Below, in pieces: positions 10,197 through 21,164 of a stretch of DNA of 64,000 bases. The stretch lies in contig JAWQUS010000022.1 in the NCBI GenBank assembly GCA_036365455.1, forward strand, positions 3,720,001 to 3,784,000. Reading direction: 5' to 3'. Numbering within the stretch: the first letter of the stretch is position 1; each line of letters opens with the position of its first letter. The DNA comes from Macrosoma leucophasiata (taxonomy: Eukaryota; Arthropoda; Insecta; Lepidoptera; Hedylidae). The position numbers and the translations under genes were made by a program. Under the pieces are notes generated by a model, which did no database searches, was not told the DNA's origin, and saw only the letters and a program-made list of their open reading frames with translations.

Positions 10197-10988
10197 ATTT
10201 GGTTTCATACTTGTTTTTTTTTTTATCCTTAAACGGCCACGGATTGAAGCCAATTTTCAGTCGTTTTTTTAATCTTCATTTCTTATATATATATATACTA
10301 ATGAATATCCATATGGAAGATGACGATGATTAAATGCTTCCATGTGGAATATGATGAGATGGCTCCAGTAAAGCGATGGGGACTTTACTAGGAGTTTTAA
10401 CGAAGTTTTGGCGGCAAAACGAAAAATCACTTTTCACTTCATAATATCACTTTCTTACACTCGTGAACGTTATCAAATGCTGTACGATAAAAAATCCCAC
10501 CATTTTTACTCATAAAAACGCGACTATACACAAATTTTGAAAATAATATCACGCAGCGACACAGCTCTTTTCCGCTTTTTGAGTATTTTTCCATCTTTTG
10601 ATATAGTGCACAAGGTGCGGGCCCAACGTGGAATTTGTCTTTTATCTCTCATATTTATCTTATCTATCTATCTCTTTTATCTTTCAAATGCGCCAAATGA
10701 AGTAGGTAACCTATAACTTCAAAAATATAAGCAAACACAACACTACCATTGGCAGTAACCGTTTGTGTATTTATAATATTAAATTTATAAGACATAAAAA
10801 ACTTAAGGTCAATGGTTCAATTGTACCCAAAATGTATAAAGCCATGAAAGGAAAAATACATATTATATAATTTATTAGAACGATTTAAAATTAACATATG
10901 AACTTGATATTTTTCCTTCTAATGTATTTAACGAATATTTTATAACATTTAAAGGTTGTTAGCTATCTCCGAAATCTATAGAATACAA
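10197..10988. other. Unassigned AT-rich stretch with a MITE-CC end
   Basis: 10580-10642 (GATATAGTGCACAAGGTGCG) is the right end of MITE-CC (compare 41112-41435). The rest has no recognised feature. Confidence 0.45.
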
Positions 10989-11002
10989 CAACAATACACT
11001 TA

Positions 11003-11148
11003 CCCCCTTATTCATAAACGTATTTTAGCTAAAGTGTTGCTAATCTCTCCTTTGTCTTTTTCTATCCTGCACATTTGACAATGCAACTGACAAAGACAAA
11101 GCATTCTATAGCTAAAACGTATCTAATGTACGTTTATGAATAAGGGGG
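11003..11148. mobile_element. MITE-Z, complete
   Basis: Perfectly palindromic ends CCCCCTTATTCATAAACG; flanked by TTA at 11000-11002 and 11149-11151. It sits at the 5' boundary of REP-G, inside that element's target duplication. Confidence 0.88.
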
Positions 11149-11151
11149 TTA

Positions 11152-11523
11152 GAGTTTTGGCGGGAACCTTGAAAGAGGCGTGTGGTGCTCTTATTTTATT
11201 TCATTTTCTTAGTGTATTTTTGAGTTATATTAAATTAAGTTGGTGGTATTTTGTTTGATATAGGCTTATTACAGTGCCCGTGTATAGTGAAATAGAATAA
11301 CAGTGCGAAAACACGTCTTTTCAGTTTGCCTCCAAAACTTCATTTGAAATGTTCTGGTAAATTAGCCATCGCTTTACTCGAATTACTGACTGTGACTCTG
11401 ACTGACTGACTTGTAATTGACCGACTGACTCTTACTTTTACACTGCCTGCGAATACGTAATATCATTTTACTTGACACTGGCAATATGCGTAATAGCGAT
11501 GCCAATTTAATAAAAAAAAAAAA
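11152..11523 (+). mobile_element. REP-G, poly(A)-ended retroelement
   Basis: REP-G is ~400 bp, starts GAGTTTTGGCGGGAACCTTG and ends GCGTAATAGCGATGCCA plus poly(A). Target duplication AACAATACACTT lies at ~10990-11001 and 11524-11535, with MITE-Z later inserted into the left copy. Fixed start, A tail and 9-13 bp duplications indicate LINE-mobilised retroposition; no known SINE head is visible. Confidence 0.8.
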
Positions 11524-11753
11524 AACAATACACTTTATTGTACACCAGACATAATAATAAGACAGCAAAAATTGAGTGTCTGTACATTATTTTTTTTTCC
11601 AAAAATCTGATAGCGGGCTATTAAAGAAGAGCAAAAGAAACCAAAAACACAATTATTGGAATTTTGTCTGTCTGTCTGGTACGTTATAACTCGGAATATA
11701 ACTATGACAGGTGAATTACTAATATTTTTATTAGGAGCGTGGTGAAAACTGTT

Positions 11754-12039
11754 TACTGGTGGTAGAGCTCCAGTGACGGAGCTCGCGGGCGTAGGCACCA
11801 CCGCATTACCTAATATACTTGCCGCTAAATGGTAGTGTTCAGCACTATCGTGTTTCGGTCAGGTGGTAATGTACGGCCCTGTAATTTCAGGCACAGAGGC
11901 CATAAACACCTTAGGCCTCAGGAGTGGCCGCGCATCTGCATTTTGACCTCTGGTCATTGTGTGTCTATAGGCTGCAGTTATCACTTAACATCAATGTGAA
12001 CTGCATGCTTGTTTGCCACTTTTATTACATAAAAAAAAA
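11754..12039 (+). mobile_element. REP-B, full length
   Basis: From ACTGGTGGTAGAGCTCCAG to TTATTACAT plus an A run. Confidence 0.88.
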
Positions 12040-12388
12040 CTGGTTTCGTCAAAATCGATTGAATGAAAAAGAAGATATGGTCAATTGAAAATTTACTTCG
12101 AGCGCTGCTTGAAAGAGTTGAACGCGGTTCACTTGCTTAAACGTATTTAATTTAGATAAAGCTAGAATTTCTACTTTGTTTTATCGATATCAATAAAGAC
12201 AAGCACACTGCAGTCTCTATTGAATTTGATTAAAATAACACAATTTGGGCATACGCCCAGTAAGTCAGTATTAAAAAAATATATACAATTTGGTTACATA
12301 AAACCTCAATAAATGGCCCAATAGATGGCGCTGACTTACTTCTGAATTCTTTACAATTAACTATGAGTTCCTATTAGTCAACGGTAAA
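12040..12388. other. Unassigned AT-rich stretch
   Basis: No gene or repeat match within the window. Confidence 0.4.
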
Positions 12389-12746
12389 GTGGATAACTCT
12401 TCCGCTCTGTCTCACTGTGCAATGTATGTCCCTGATCGTCTGGTGAGGCAGCATCGGCGACGGTTGTTCGAACTGCCCCCGGCGCACACGCGGGCGGCCC
12501 GCTCTGCGCCGACATACCAAGCTCTGAGTCTGCTCAACGCTCTGATTGCCCAGAATCCGGATATCGATTTGTTTAACATTAGTGTAAGGGATTTTTTGAG
12601 TAAATGTGTAATGTTTTTAATGTATTTGTAATTAGTGTATGTACGTCATGTTAACTTTAAATGTATGTACTGTAATTTATCTTGTGTGCGTTTTGGCTAA
12701 GCTGTAAGTACAAAAGAACCTGTTATAAATAAATAAATAAATAAAT
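12389..12746 (+). pseudogene. LINE ORF C-terminus with (AAAT)n tail
   Basis: GC-rich coding-like segment ending at 12631. It contains RLVRQHRRRLFELPPAHTR, then a hydrophobic LLNALI block and DIDLFNISVRDFL, a pattern like the terminal domain of jockey/CR1-group ORF2 proteins (P..TR then a LN.L motif). A ~100-bp UTR and an AAAT repeat tail (12729-12746) follow. The family call is tentative. Confidence 0.5.
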
Positions 12747-12929
12747 GAGCAAGTAAGCGTCATGGTCTTTGACCAAGCTCTTTAAATAGAGATTAAAAAA
12801 AGAAACTATGAGCAAGTATTGTTACACATTCTCTGCTATAAGTCTATTATAGATCTGGATAATTGTAGTTTCCACAGCTTACGCAAAAAGCGACCTACAT
12901 GCATTCGGGGCCGCGGGCAACAGCTAGTA

Positions 12930-13565
12930 TCTAGTATATAAAATTCTCGTGTCACAGTGTTTGTAACAATTCTCCTCCCATCATTATGAAACTTTGTGTG
13001 TGTAATTTTTAGGTATGAGAATCGGTTGTGTAATACTTTTTTACCCCTAAATGGTAAGGGTCGGCCATTTAATTTTTTTTCTTATTATGGAGACAATTTT
13101 TTTTTTAAGATACAACATTATAAAGTCCGTAGGTAATAACCCTTAACAGGTTTCGAGTCCCATGAATCACATGTGAGCATTTGCATTGTTAGTTAAGCTC
13201 AACGAGACAGGGAAGGGGTTAATTTTCACAATTTCACCACCAACCCCCATTACTTAATAGCGGTATCAGTATACCTCCCCATTTAATTCCTCCTAATTGG
13301 CGATACGTCTTTCGGGACAGCTAAGTATAGACAGAATATAAAAAAAAAAATGTTCTGTGTCCTTTTTTTTGTTTATATAACTATACATGCATAGAGGTAT
13401 AACGCTCTATGTATACATGTAGATTCTGAATTATGAATCGGAGGAGGGGTATTTCAAGGTGAACGAATTTTAATGCAGTTTTCATTAATAGACAGTGTGA
13501 TTCATGAGGTTTCATGTGCTTCATGCATATGATTACACCCGTGAAAAACCAGCACAGGCCGCTAG
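12930..13565 (+). mobile_element. Helitron-like non-autonomous element
   Basis: Starts TCTAGTATATAAAATTCTCG after an A and ends GGCCGCTAG followed by T, fitting the TC...CTAG rule and A/T target. Another CTAG end (CGGGCAACAGCTAG, 12913-12926) abuts it on the left, so two such elements may be head-to-tail. No Rep/helicase coding. Confidence 0.5.
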
Positions 13566-13938
13566 TCTAGTACGTTAATAAAAGGATTAAATTTCAAAGC
13601 AAACATGAGTCGTAATTGGTTAATTTAGTGTCAAGGTCAAAAGGTCACACCTTACCAAGTGCTTCACATTAATGGTGGCTGAATCCGAGTGGGAGCCGAA
13701 CGGAGGCCGTTTCGAATTCATTTTGTCAACTGTCAAAATATGAAAATAAAAATCACTATTGTTTAAAAAAATTAAAAAACGCACGCTCCGATGGTTCGGG
13801 CATATAGAAAGAATGTCGAATGAGCGAATGACTAAACAGGTATACAATGGAAATAAAGATGGTTGCAGAAGCCCAGGAAGACCAAGACTGACCTACCATG
13901 ACCAAATAGGTCGAGTTCTGTCTGATGGTGGGGTCAAA

Positions 13939-14503
13939 GGAGATGTTGCAAAAATGTATGGACCTCCGGCCATGTATTGTACACAATATCATTAACAGGC
14001 AAAATCAATACAAAAACGTTTTTTACTGCATATTTTCACTTATTAAGCTTTTTTTGCAGTTACAAAATATTATTTGCAGTTAGAATCGCAACTCAAAACC
14101 AACATGGCGAATATGGCGGGCGATGTCATTTTGACATATTAATATTTTAAATTATATAGAACTTGGAGAAAAAAGTAATATTTTCTGAATACTATCGAAA
14201 TCGAGTTCATGTGTTATTCAACATGGCGGCGACACAGCCGACGCTTCTTTAAATTGGATATCGATTAGTTTAAGTTCTTAGTATTAAAGAACTTAAACTA
14301 ATCGATATCCAATTTAAAGAAGCGTCGGCTGTGTCGCCGCCATGTTGAATATGGTTGAAAATGATAAAATCGTTTAAATTAAATGTGGTTGGAACTCTAA
14401 AATATATACTTGAATAAATAAATTGCATTTTTTTTGGATTCTTCTTTAATTTACCCATTTTTTGAGGATGTGTACGATCTAGAGCCGAGCTCGCAACATC
14501 TCC
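13939..14503. mobile_element. TIR-W element carrying a long hairpin
   Basis: 565 bp with 11-bp exact inverted ends GGAGATGTTGC...GCAACATCTCC, inserted in a LINE-A copy. No clear target duplication (CAAA left, TTT right). AT-rich interior without coding sequence; the centre-right holds the 65-bp palindrome at 14215-14351. Superfamily unknown. Confidence 0.75.
14215..14351. repeat. Perfect 65-bp inverted repeat, 7-nt loop
   Basis: Arms 14215-14279 and 14287-14351 are exact reverse complements, separated by AGTATTA. Arms include CAACATGGCGGCGACACAGC and ATCGATATCCAATTT. A transcript would form a long perfect duplex. Confidence 0.95.
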
Positions 14504-14592
14504 TTTCTTAGGAATCGGCGTGCATGTATGAAGAGAATGATGAAGGTAGATGAGACACGGGAGGTGTGTCAGGACCGGGATATCTGGCGAAG

Positions 14593-15110
14593 AATTCTGG
14601 TGGAAGAGAATTCCGCTAGTGGTTGGTGGGCGGTACTGTCGTTAATGGTCATAGCTCACTATAGCCACCACGGTCCCGACCAGCGGCGCCCGAACGCCTC
14701 GAGCGGTTAGTATTCTTTTTATGAAATTGTATGGAGCTGCGCTCAGTACATCAACTCCACTCCGTATCAACACCAGATCGCCTCGACAGCAAGCCGTCAC
14801 CACGAACGGCGCGCCGTGTACGCGCGGACGGCGAGTGGACCACTCGGTAACTACCGAGCGAGTGGACCACTGCTTGCCCTGTGTATTGCTAACGCGCTGT
14901 TCCCAAGTGGACCGCGCGCTGCCCGCGAGTGGTCCACAAGTAACATCGCGTCGTTCACAGTGGACCACCACCCGTCAATAACGAGTGGACCGCCGTAAAA
15001 CGAAGCGGTGCTGAGTGGCTCTAGTGAGCTTTAGTCCCGACGACGTCCTTATTCCAATAACAATATAGGTATTTTACACGTTATAGATACAAAAAGTGCT
15101 ATAAAACATT
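14593..15110. other. CpG-rich patch with six AGTGGACC-type motifs
   Basis: AGTGGACCAC at 14834, 14861 and 14959; AGTGGACCGC at 14906 and 14984; the near-inverse AGTGGTCCAC at 14928: six sites in 160 bp. CpG density is far above the surroundings. GGCGCCCGAAC at ~14686 resembles a tRNA-Lys primer-binding site, so a degraded LTR-element leader is possible but unproven. Open frames on both strands have no recognisable homology. Confidence 0.5.
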
Positions 15111-15137
15111 TTTAGACTATGGCAAAAAATATTGTAT

Positions 15138-15211
15138 GTATGTATGTATGTATCTTCACGCCAGGTCCCTAACGGGGTGAGCAGAGAGTGTAGAGCGCCA
15201 GATAACCCGGT
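15138..15211 (-). mobile_element. LINE-A tail, 74 bp
   Basis: Very short 5'-truncated insertion with exact 13-bp target duplication AAAAATATTGTAT at 15125-15137 and 15212-15224. Confidence 0.9.
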
Positions 15212-15244
15212 AAAAATATTGTATTATAACTAAATTAAAGGTCA

Positions 15245-15565
15245 CCATAAAAAAGACCGCCCAAGTGCGATTCGGAATCGCGCACTGAGAGTTCCGTACA
15301 AGAGGAGAATTAATTATTTAATTTTAAAGCAAAATATATATTTTTTTAAGTAAAATGGAAAATTTTACTTTAACATATAATCCATCCATTTCTTATAGGT
15401 TTTCCATTATAATAATATGTATAGGCCTATATAGGCAGATAATAATAATGGCGTCACTTTGCTTTAAAAAATTTCGCTCGCATGTATTATAGTGAAAAAT
15501 CCAATAAAAATTAAAATATTTTTTTAAGGATTCCAATATTTCCTTTTGAAGTACGGAACCCTAAA
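15245..15565 (+). repeat. REP-BB relative (GTTCCGTA...TACGGAACCCT)
   Basis: Starts CCGCCCAAGTGCGATTCGG and AGTTCCGTAC, ends GTACGGAACCCTAAAAA: the inverted-end signature of REP-BB. The interior differs from the copy at 25478-26095. Confidence 0.6.
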
Positions 15566-15737
15566 AACTAGTGTTAAACATACATAATGCAATGTAACGA
15601 ATGTACGTAACAAAAATAGGTGTGCCTAAAAGCTCAATGTCAAATACTTAAAATTAATTTAAGATTCCGAACGATATACAAAATAGAATTTCTAGCAAGG
15701 TAACTTCCTGATTAAACACTGTATATTTAGGTATGTT

Positions 15738-16110
15738 TGTTTTTTTTTATTTCAAAGCTTGACAGACAAGCGAGTGTGTGACAGGAAAGTGATCACTGTC
15801 GCCTATGAACATTTGCAAAATTTGCCAACAGTTACCACCGACACCCTGAAGGACTCTTTGGAAGCCATTTTTGAAGAAGCCCATAATGAAGCACCGAGGG
15901 AACGCCTCAGAGGGAAGTTCGTTCCTCAATTTACACGTTTAGGACAGAACCCTAAAATCGAACCGTTGAGCACTGCCATGCGCCCTACACTCTGGGTGGA
16001 ACCTCTCTCTTCGGCGGGTAGTTTAGTGTAGGAAAAGTGACGGTGGCACCATATCAAACAGTTCAACAGAGCACTCACCATTGTAGATACGGTAAAAAAT
16101 GCACAGACTC
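15738..16110 (-). pseudogene. LINE ORF C-terminus, minus strand
   Basis: Minus-strand reading gives NELPSEAFPRCFIMGFFKNG, nearly the motif at 17840 (WNELPSEVFPRCYNMGS). WNELP..VFP.. is a recurrent C-terminal motif of insect LINE ORF2s. Poly(A) occupies 15740-15749 on the opposite strand. Frameshifts upstream. The forward 90-codon frame here is antisense. Confidence 0.6.
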
Positions 16111-16235
16111 CCAAACTCTCGGCGCAAGCCCAGATGTTCGAGTCAGTGAGGCTGATCGTTAATGATACGAACGGCGCGTCTTCGTATGGATCAAGTGGAC
16201 CAAGCTGGTATTTGGAGGCTCTCGCTTACAAATAG

Positions 16236-16480
16236 GTACTATCACCAAGGCACCGCATAACCTAATTTATCTACCGCTAAATAGAAGTGTTCAGCACTAT
16301 CGTGTTCCGGTTAAATGGTAATGTATGGCCCCAGGCCCATAATAACTATCACAGACACATAACGTGGTAGCAATGCATCTGCATTTTGACCTCTTGTGTC
16401 TATAGCCTGCAGTCTTCACTAAACATCAATATTGCACTGCAACTGCACGCTTGATTGCCACCTTCATTACATGAAAAAAA
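16236..16480 (+). mobile_element. REP-B, old copy
   Basis: 5' end replaced (starts near GGCACCGCATAACCTAAT); ends TTACATGAAAAAAAAC. Many substitutions. Confidence 0.75.
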
Positions 16481-16605
16481 ACAAATGACAATGTATCTCC
16501 ATGCCATAAAGTCCCCTACGGGGAAGAGCCAGCGTTTCGCGTCGCGCCCGCTCCCTGCCCCCTGATGCTAGCACGACCCGCATGCTCGTTATTCCGGTTT
16601 CAGAC

Positions 16606-17000
16606 TGCCTCGTTGGCTCAGTGGTCGCAACTGCGATGGTGAAGCCTGAGGTCGTGGGGTTCGATCCCCAGATCGAGAAAATCGGATATTGAGTTTTTTC
16701 TGTGAGGAATTTCCCAGTAGTAGCCCGGAGTCTGGTCGTGCCTCGGAGAGCACGTAAAGTCGTTGATCCTGCGCCCGATCTCTCTCTGGTTGTGTCGGAT
16801 TGCCGGCCCATCGGGCTATGACAGTAAAGGAATAGAGTGCATCTGTGTTTGCGCATACACTTGTGCACTATAATATCTCCCGCGCAGTTGGCTAGTCTCC
16901 GTTGACATGGGCCGCCGTGACCGAAACTCCCTTTAGCCCTCAAATTGCTCGATGAAGTAGACTAGTGCGGGCTCGCGACATACGTAATTCCAAAAAAAAA
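16606..17000 (+). mobile_element. SINE-K, tRNA-derived SINE
   Basis: tRNA-like head with box A TTGGCTCAGTGGTCGC and box B GGGGTTCGATCCCC; conserved body (GAGCACGTAAAGTCGTTG, TTGCCGGCCCATCGGGC) and a terminal A run. The long minus-strand open frame across it is a by-product of the SINE. Confidence 0.85.
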
Positions 17001-17339
17001 CAACATGTTGCATTCTGGGCCAACCCGCTATAGGATGTTTTCAAACCGCCACATGTATAATTAAAACACGTCTATAATATGACTATTATGTTATTGTTAT
17101 GTAAAATGGCTAGTTCAATTGTCCAACCTGCAATGAAAAACAGCGTCAGGTCGATTGATGTTATCGACCTGACATGAAGCTGATCTGGGCTCCCATTTGG
17201 ACCAGCCGAGAGACTTAATCTCTTGTTAACTTTTATTGGTTTTTTTTTTCGTGTCCAATTGATTGTTTTTAATCTAATAATTTCGCTTTTTTGTGTCTCT
17301 GTGCTGTCCAAATAAATGTTTTCATTCTTTCTTTCTTTC

Positions 17340-17529
17340 TAAGTCCTCCGACAAGGTTTAACGACTGCTATCTATCAATAGCAACCAGGACCGACGACTT
17401 AACGTGCCCTCCGAAGCACGGAAACGCGCATTTTATTTGCCACTAGCAGTCACCCATCACACTACCCGACCGCGCCCGTAGTGCTTGAACGAGTAGATTG
17501 CCTATGATCTACACCAGCCGCGGGGCCAT
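17340..17529 (-). mobile_element. SINE-D head, minus strand
   Basis: Contains the inverse of the 5S-like head including CACTACCCGACCGCGCCCG and the conserved start GCGCGCATGGCCCC (inverted). Lacks the 3' half. Preceded by (CTTT)n. Confidence 0.8.
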
Positions 17530-17755
17530 GCGCGCTTCAATTCAATTCTTCAATTTTTTATATTGCACATACAATATTTAATTTGAATTTATTACAACCT
17601 ACCTCATAAAAATGTTAGGTCAGGCATAAAATACCTAATTGCGCTGAACGATACAATTACATATATACCTATGTGGAGACCTTAACCTAACATTCATTAA
17701 TTCTTATAAGTCAATGACATTGGATACATAATATGTAAATCATTATTCGTCTAGC

Positions 17756-18297
17756 TTAAAAGGCACGACACGACACGGTATTCAGGGTCCGGCAGAAAGG
17801 GTGGGCGTGGCCTCGCGCCCGGAACGTGTAATTTGTGGAACGAACTTCCCTCTGAGGTGTTCCCTCGGTGCTACAATATGGGGTCTTCAAAAATGACGTC
17901 ATAAGAGTCCTTTTGCGCTGGCAACTCCCCTCCTGTTCCTCAACCTTCAGACATAGAGCAACACGAGCCACCAGCCGCCGCGTCGGAGCGGAGGGGAGTA
18001 GCCATAGCGTTTATTACCGATGCAAAACAGTCTGTCATTTCAACTACTAGGGGGGAACTACGTGTGATATTAACACACACACTACAAAAACCGTCTATTA
18101 ATGCGAAACTCACAACTTGTCTGTAACAAAATACATAAACAATATCACGCACACATTTAAACATTTGGGCGACAGACGTAGGACCATTTGGCCTTGTACT
18201 TTGACAGAGGGGAAAGCCTGCATATATCTACTCCCCTCCGATCCGCCGCGGCAGCCGGTGGCCCATGTTGCTCTATGACCTTCAGACATAAAAAAAA
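17756..18297 (+). pseudogene. LINE ORF C-terminus split by MITE-E
   Basis: Reads NLWNELPSEVFPRCYNMGS, breaks frame, and reaches a poly(A) (CATAAAAAAAATG) at 18287-18297 beyond the MITE. Same family as 15738-16110. Confidence 0.6.
17952..18277. mobile_element. MITE-E, complete, 9-bp target duplication
   Basis: CATAGAGCAAC...GTTGCTCTATG with exact flanks ACCTTCAGA at 17943-17951 and 18278-18286. 8-9 bp duplications fit hAT or Mutator-type elements; the superfamily is undecided. Confidence 0.88.
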
Positions 18298-18633
18298 TGT
18301 CTCCGTAATAACTGGTTGAATGAATATAGCCCTTTATTCGGATCTAAACTTAAACTAACAGATCTAATTAAACTTAAAGAATGTATCTATAATATAAAAT
18401 GTATCTTATATAGTTAATTGAATTTTTCTTGTTTTTTAATTTCAGCAGATCCGTTTGCCAGTCGGCAAAAGCCTCTTCCAACTTATTTTTTTGTGTTTGT
18501 GATTAAAGCGTAAATCATTTATATCCTCTTCTTTTTTTGTAAGGTTATACCGTACTAAATAACAGAGTCAAAACAACCAAGGTCTCATGTGTCTGTTCTG
18601 ATGTGTGTGATCATTTTGATCGCAATCGGATCG
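18298..18633. other. Unassigned stretch with possible LINE coding remnant
   Basis: On the minus strand about 18430-18495 reads LEEAFADWQTDLLKLKNKK, which resembles a retroelement C-terminus; family not established. Confidence 0.3.
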
Positions 18634-19065
18634 CTTTTTTCTATGTAATGGAAGTGGCAAACAAGCATGCAGTACAGATGCAGGCTATAGACACCTACAC
18701 AAAGACCAAGATCAAAATGCAGATGCGTTACTACTCCTGAGGGCTAAAGTGTTATGCCTTTGTGCCAGTAATAACAGGGCCAATTCCGACCGGAACACGA
18801 TAGTGCTGAACACTACCATTTAGCGGCAAGTATATTAGGTAATGCGGTGGACTAACTAAACATCATCCCTCCCTCCGCGCGTGAATCGCGACAGAGGGGG
18901 GGGGATGGTTCGGGAGTCGAGGTGTACTTGTTCCCCGGGCCTATCTGCCCCCGAAGCTTCGGGGGCGTGATCGAATGATAGGGATGCTGACATGCAGAGA
19001 AACTCGCTGAGGGAGGCCATTTCCTTACGCCCGCGAGCTCCGTCACTGGAGCTCTACCACCAGTA
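18634..19065 (-). mobile_element. REP-B split by REP-R
   Basis: Poly(T)-ATGTAATGGAAGTGGC start; interrupted after GGTAATGCGGTGG at 18849 and resumed at ACGCCCGCGAGCTCC (~19026). Confidence 0.85.
18850..19025 (+). repeat. REP-R insertion
   Basis: ~175 bp with GGGGATGGTTCGGGAGTCGA, CCCCGAAGCTTCGGGG and AAACTCGCTGAGGGAGG. A second, inverted copy is at 61187-61365. No terminal structure recognised. Confidence 0.65.
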
Positions 19066-19214
19066 AGAATTGGCTTTCCCCCCTTCCCGTCTCCATGTGC
19101 AATCGGCTTTATGTTTTACGCGTACTGTAATTACCTATTCTGTGTTTATCTTGTTGAGCATACATAGATTGTATCTATAAGTTATCTTAAAGCGTATGTA
19201 CCGGGTAAACAATA

Positions 19215-19470
19215 CATGGGCTAAATTATAGTTCACCATGAGCACACCGCGGACATTCCGCCAAAATTCCATACAAACGCTTAATTTGGTCTCTATTACA
19301 CAGACATCAATCAGGGACGTGTATTTACACGTGCACCTGTGTGCGTAGCAAGTATAAAATACCAACCGTCGCCCATAAGAAGGGGAGAAGGAGGTTGGGT
19401 GAGGCATGGCAATCGGGCGGGACGTCGAAGTGTCCATTCTATACGTAGTATTATTACATATTCTCTGCCA
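19215..19470 (-). repeat. REP-Q copy
   Basis: Shares ~245 bp with 34012-34258 in opposite orientation, including TAATACTACGTATAGAATGG and CGGACATTCCGCCAAAATTC (here). Class unknown; open frames through it differ between copies. Confidence 0.65.
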
Positions 19471-20223
19471 TGAGTTCGCAGAGAAGCAGTTTAAAAACTT
19501 TTAAGCGACCGCGAGACGATGATGCGATTGTAAATATTTTCAAGTATGATTTATATTGACGTAAATAATGTTCGTTTACTTTGGGGCCGTATTTAACATA
19601 AGTTCGCATACAGGGGGGGGAGGGTTCGCTGAGTGAGACAAAATGTGACAGAGTGGGACGGAGGATTCACGGCAACGTGATGTTAACAGACTTATCAGTT
19701 CATTAAAATATATTTAATTAATATTTCGTTAAACTATTATTAATTAATATTTCGTTAAACTATTATTGTTTAAAAAAATTATATTCGGTGGGGATCTTAG
19801 TTTTTGTGACGTAATGTTTTAGGGAGGTCACAAAATATAGGGGGAAAGGGGGTCAGGAAATGTTTTTGTTTACGTATTTTATGCACGGTCCCTTTTGCAC
19901 TTTTGAAGCTATTGTCAATACTACTACGGTATATATTTTTTACTGGTGGTTGAGTTCCAGTGTCGGACCTTGAGGGCTAAGATACCACCGCATTTTTAAC
20001 ATCATTTCGGATAGATAAGGGCGGCATAATAAGCTTGTTTTCCAAAACATCACAAAAAAAAAGTAAAATCAACATCAAAAAGCAAAAAGATACCGATGTA
20101 AACATCTTTTTACATACCTGTCAGGTATAGATAAAAAAACGTAAACATCAAGAAATAGAAAAAAAATGAGTAGCTACCAAATAACTTTAAATTTGACCTT
20201 AGCACGGATAACTTTATTTTTTC
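19471..20223. other. Spacer with a direct repeat and a REP-B stub
   Basis: 19712-19760 has a tandem TTAATTAATATTTCGTTAAA repeat. 19941-19995 is the first ~55 bp of a REP-B (+). G-rich 19610-19870 (GGGGGGGAGGG, GGGGGAAAGGGGG) loosely resembles MITE-S flanks. Confidence 0.5.
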
Positions 20224-20502
20224 TTTTTTTATGTAATGGAAGTGGCAAACAAGCATGCAGTTCACATTGATGTTAAGTGATCACTGCAGCCTATAGACAC
20301 CCACACAAAGACCAGAGATCAAAATGCAGATGCGTTACCACTTCTGAGGCCTAAGGTGTTCCGGGAATTAGGGCCATACATTTGCCACTTGACCGGAACA
20401 CGATAGTGCTGAACACTACCATTTAGCGGCAAGTATATTAGGTAATGTGGTGGTGCCTACGCCCGCGAGCTCCGTCACTGGAGCTCTACCTCTACCACCA
20501 GT
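20224..20502 (-). mobile_element. REP-B, full length
   Basis: T run, then ATGTAATGGAAGTGGCAAAC to CTCTACCACCAG. CTCTAC is duplicated at the end. Confidence 0.88.
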
Positions 20503-21044
20503 TTACTCGATGTCACTTAAAATACTCTTATTACTTGTTACATTGGTACAAATAAATGTTCTTTCTTTTATCTGTTTAGCAACTAACTTCAGGCTGAAAA
20601 GCGACAGTCTGAAGTAAGTTGCTAAAGTTATTAATTCAATCGAATAAACAACGGTGAAAGATATTAATTTTCTATTTGTTTGCGTGCCGTATCTCATACA
20701 GACCTTTTGCAATAAATAAATAAAGACGTATTTTTTTTTGTTTGCAACACATATGTCAGAAATAGGGCGCTACAATATTCCAATATGCTTGCACTAGGCA
20801 GGGGCCTAGGGGCCTTCTAAAGCCGCCCGGGTTTCTGATGAACTTAGTACGCCATTGCTCCAAGCAGATTTAAAACTCATCAAAAAAAATTCCTAACGCA
20901 AACAAATACTGATCAACAAAAAATACTGTTGTTAGAGCAAGCTACATCAAAAAACTATTGAGTTTTTTTTGGATCTATTCAAAATTAATAGAATATTTCC
21001 ATATTATGCTCTCACGTTTCGCACGAGGCATCGCAGAGGATCAC
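20503..21044. other. Unassigned stretch with a hairpin
   Basis: 20577-20624 forms an imperfect 20-bp stem (TAGCAACTAACTTCAGGCTG against its near inverse). No gene seen. Confidence 0.45.
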
Positions 21045-21110
21045 ATCTTCACGCCAAGTATTTTACGGGGTGGGCAGAGAGTGTGTAGTGCCAAAATAAA
21101 TCGGTCCTTG
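21045..21110 (-). mobile_element. LINE-A remnant
   Basis: ATCTTCACGCCAAGT...GGGGTGGGCAGAGAGTGT matches the LINE-A 3' end without its TACA tail. Confidence 0.65.
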
Positions 21111-21164
21111 TACACCATTGAGGTTTTTATTGGTGGTAGAGTAGGTAGTACTTTACACACTTTA

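Larger units (their letters stand above)
13765..14592 (+). mobile_element. LINE-A tail split by TIR-W
   Basis: Coding part 13765-13938 reads TLRWFGHIERMSNERMTKQ then GRPRLTYHDQIGRVLSDGG. It resumes at 14504 (CTTAGGAATCGGCGTGCATG) and breaks off at GATATCTGGCG. The two halves join cleanly once TIR-W is removed. Confidence 0.85.

Noticed and set aside
14680..14700. Retroviral-type primer-binding site (GGCGCCCGAAC)
   Set aside because: Only ~11 bases match, with no convincing LTR end 5' of it and no gag/pol downstream.
14642..14981. Open frames of 60-109 codons in the CpG-rich patch
   Set aside because: Open on both strands, as expected from GC-rich sequence with few stops; overlap the repeated motif; no recognisable domain.
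15759..16031. 90-codon plus-strand frame as a gene
   Set aside because: It is antisense to the LINE C-terminus with the WNELP-type motif and a poly(A) on the other strand.
16467..16943. 158-codon minus-strand open frame
   Set aside because: Lies wholly over SINE-K and the adjoining REP-B tail; antisense to pol III boxes and repeated elsewhere as a SINE. No protein resemblance.
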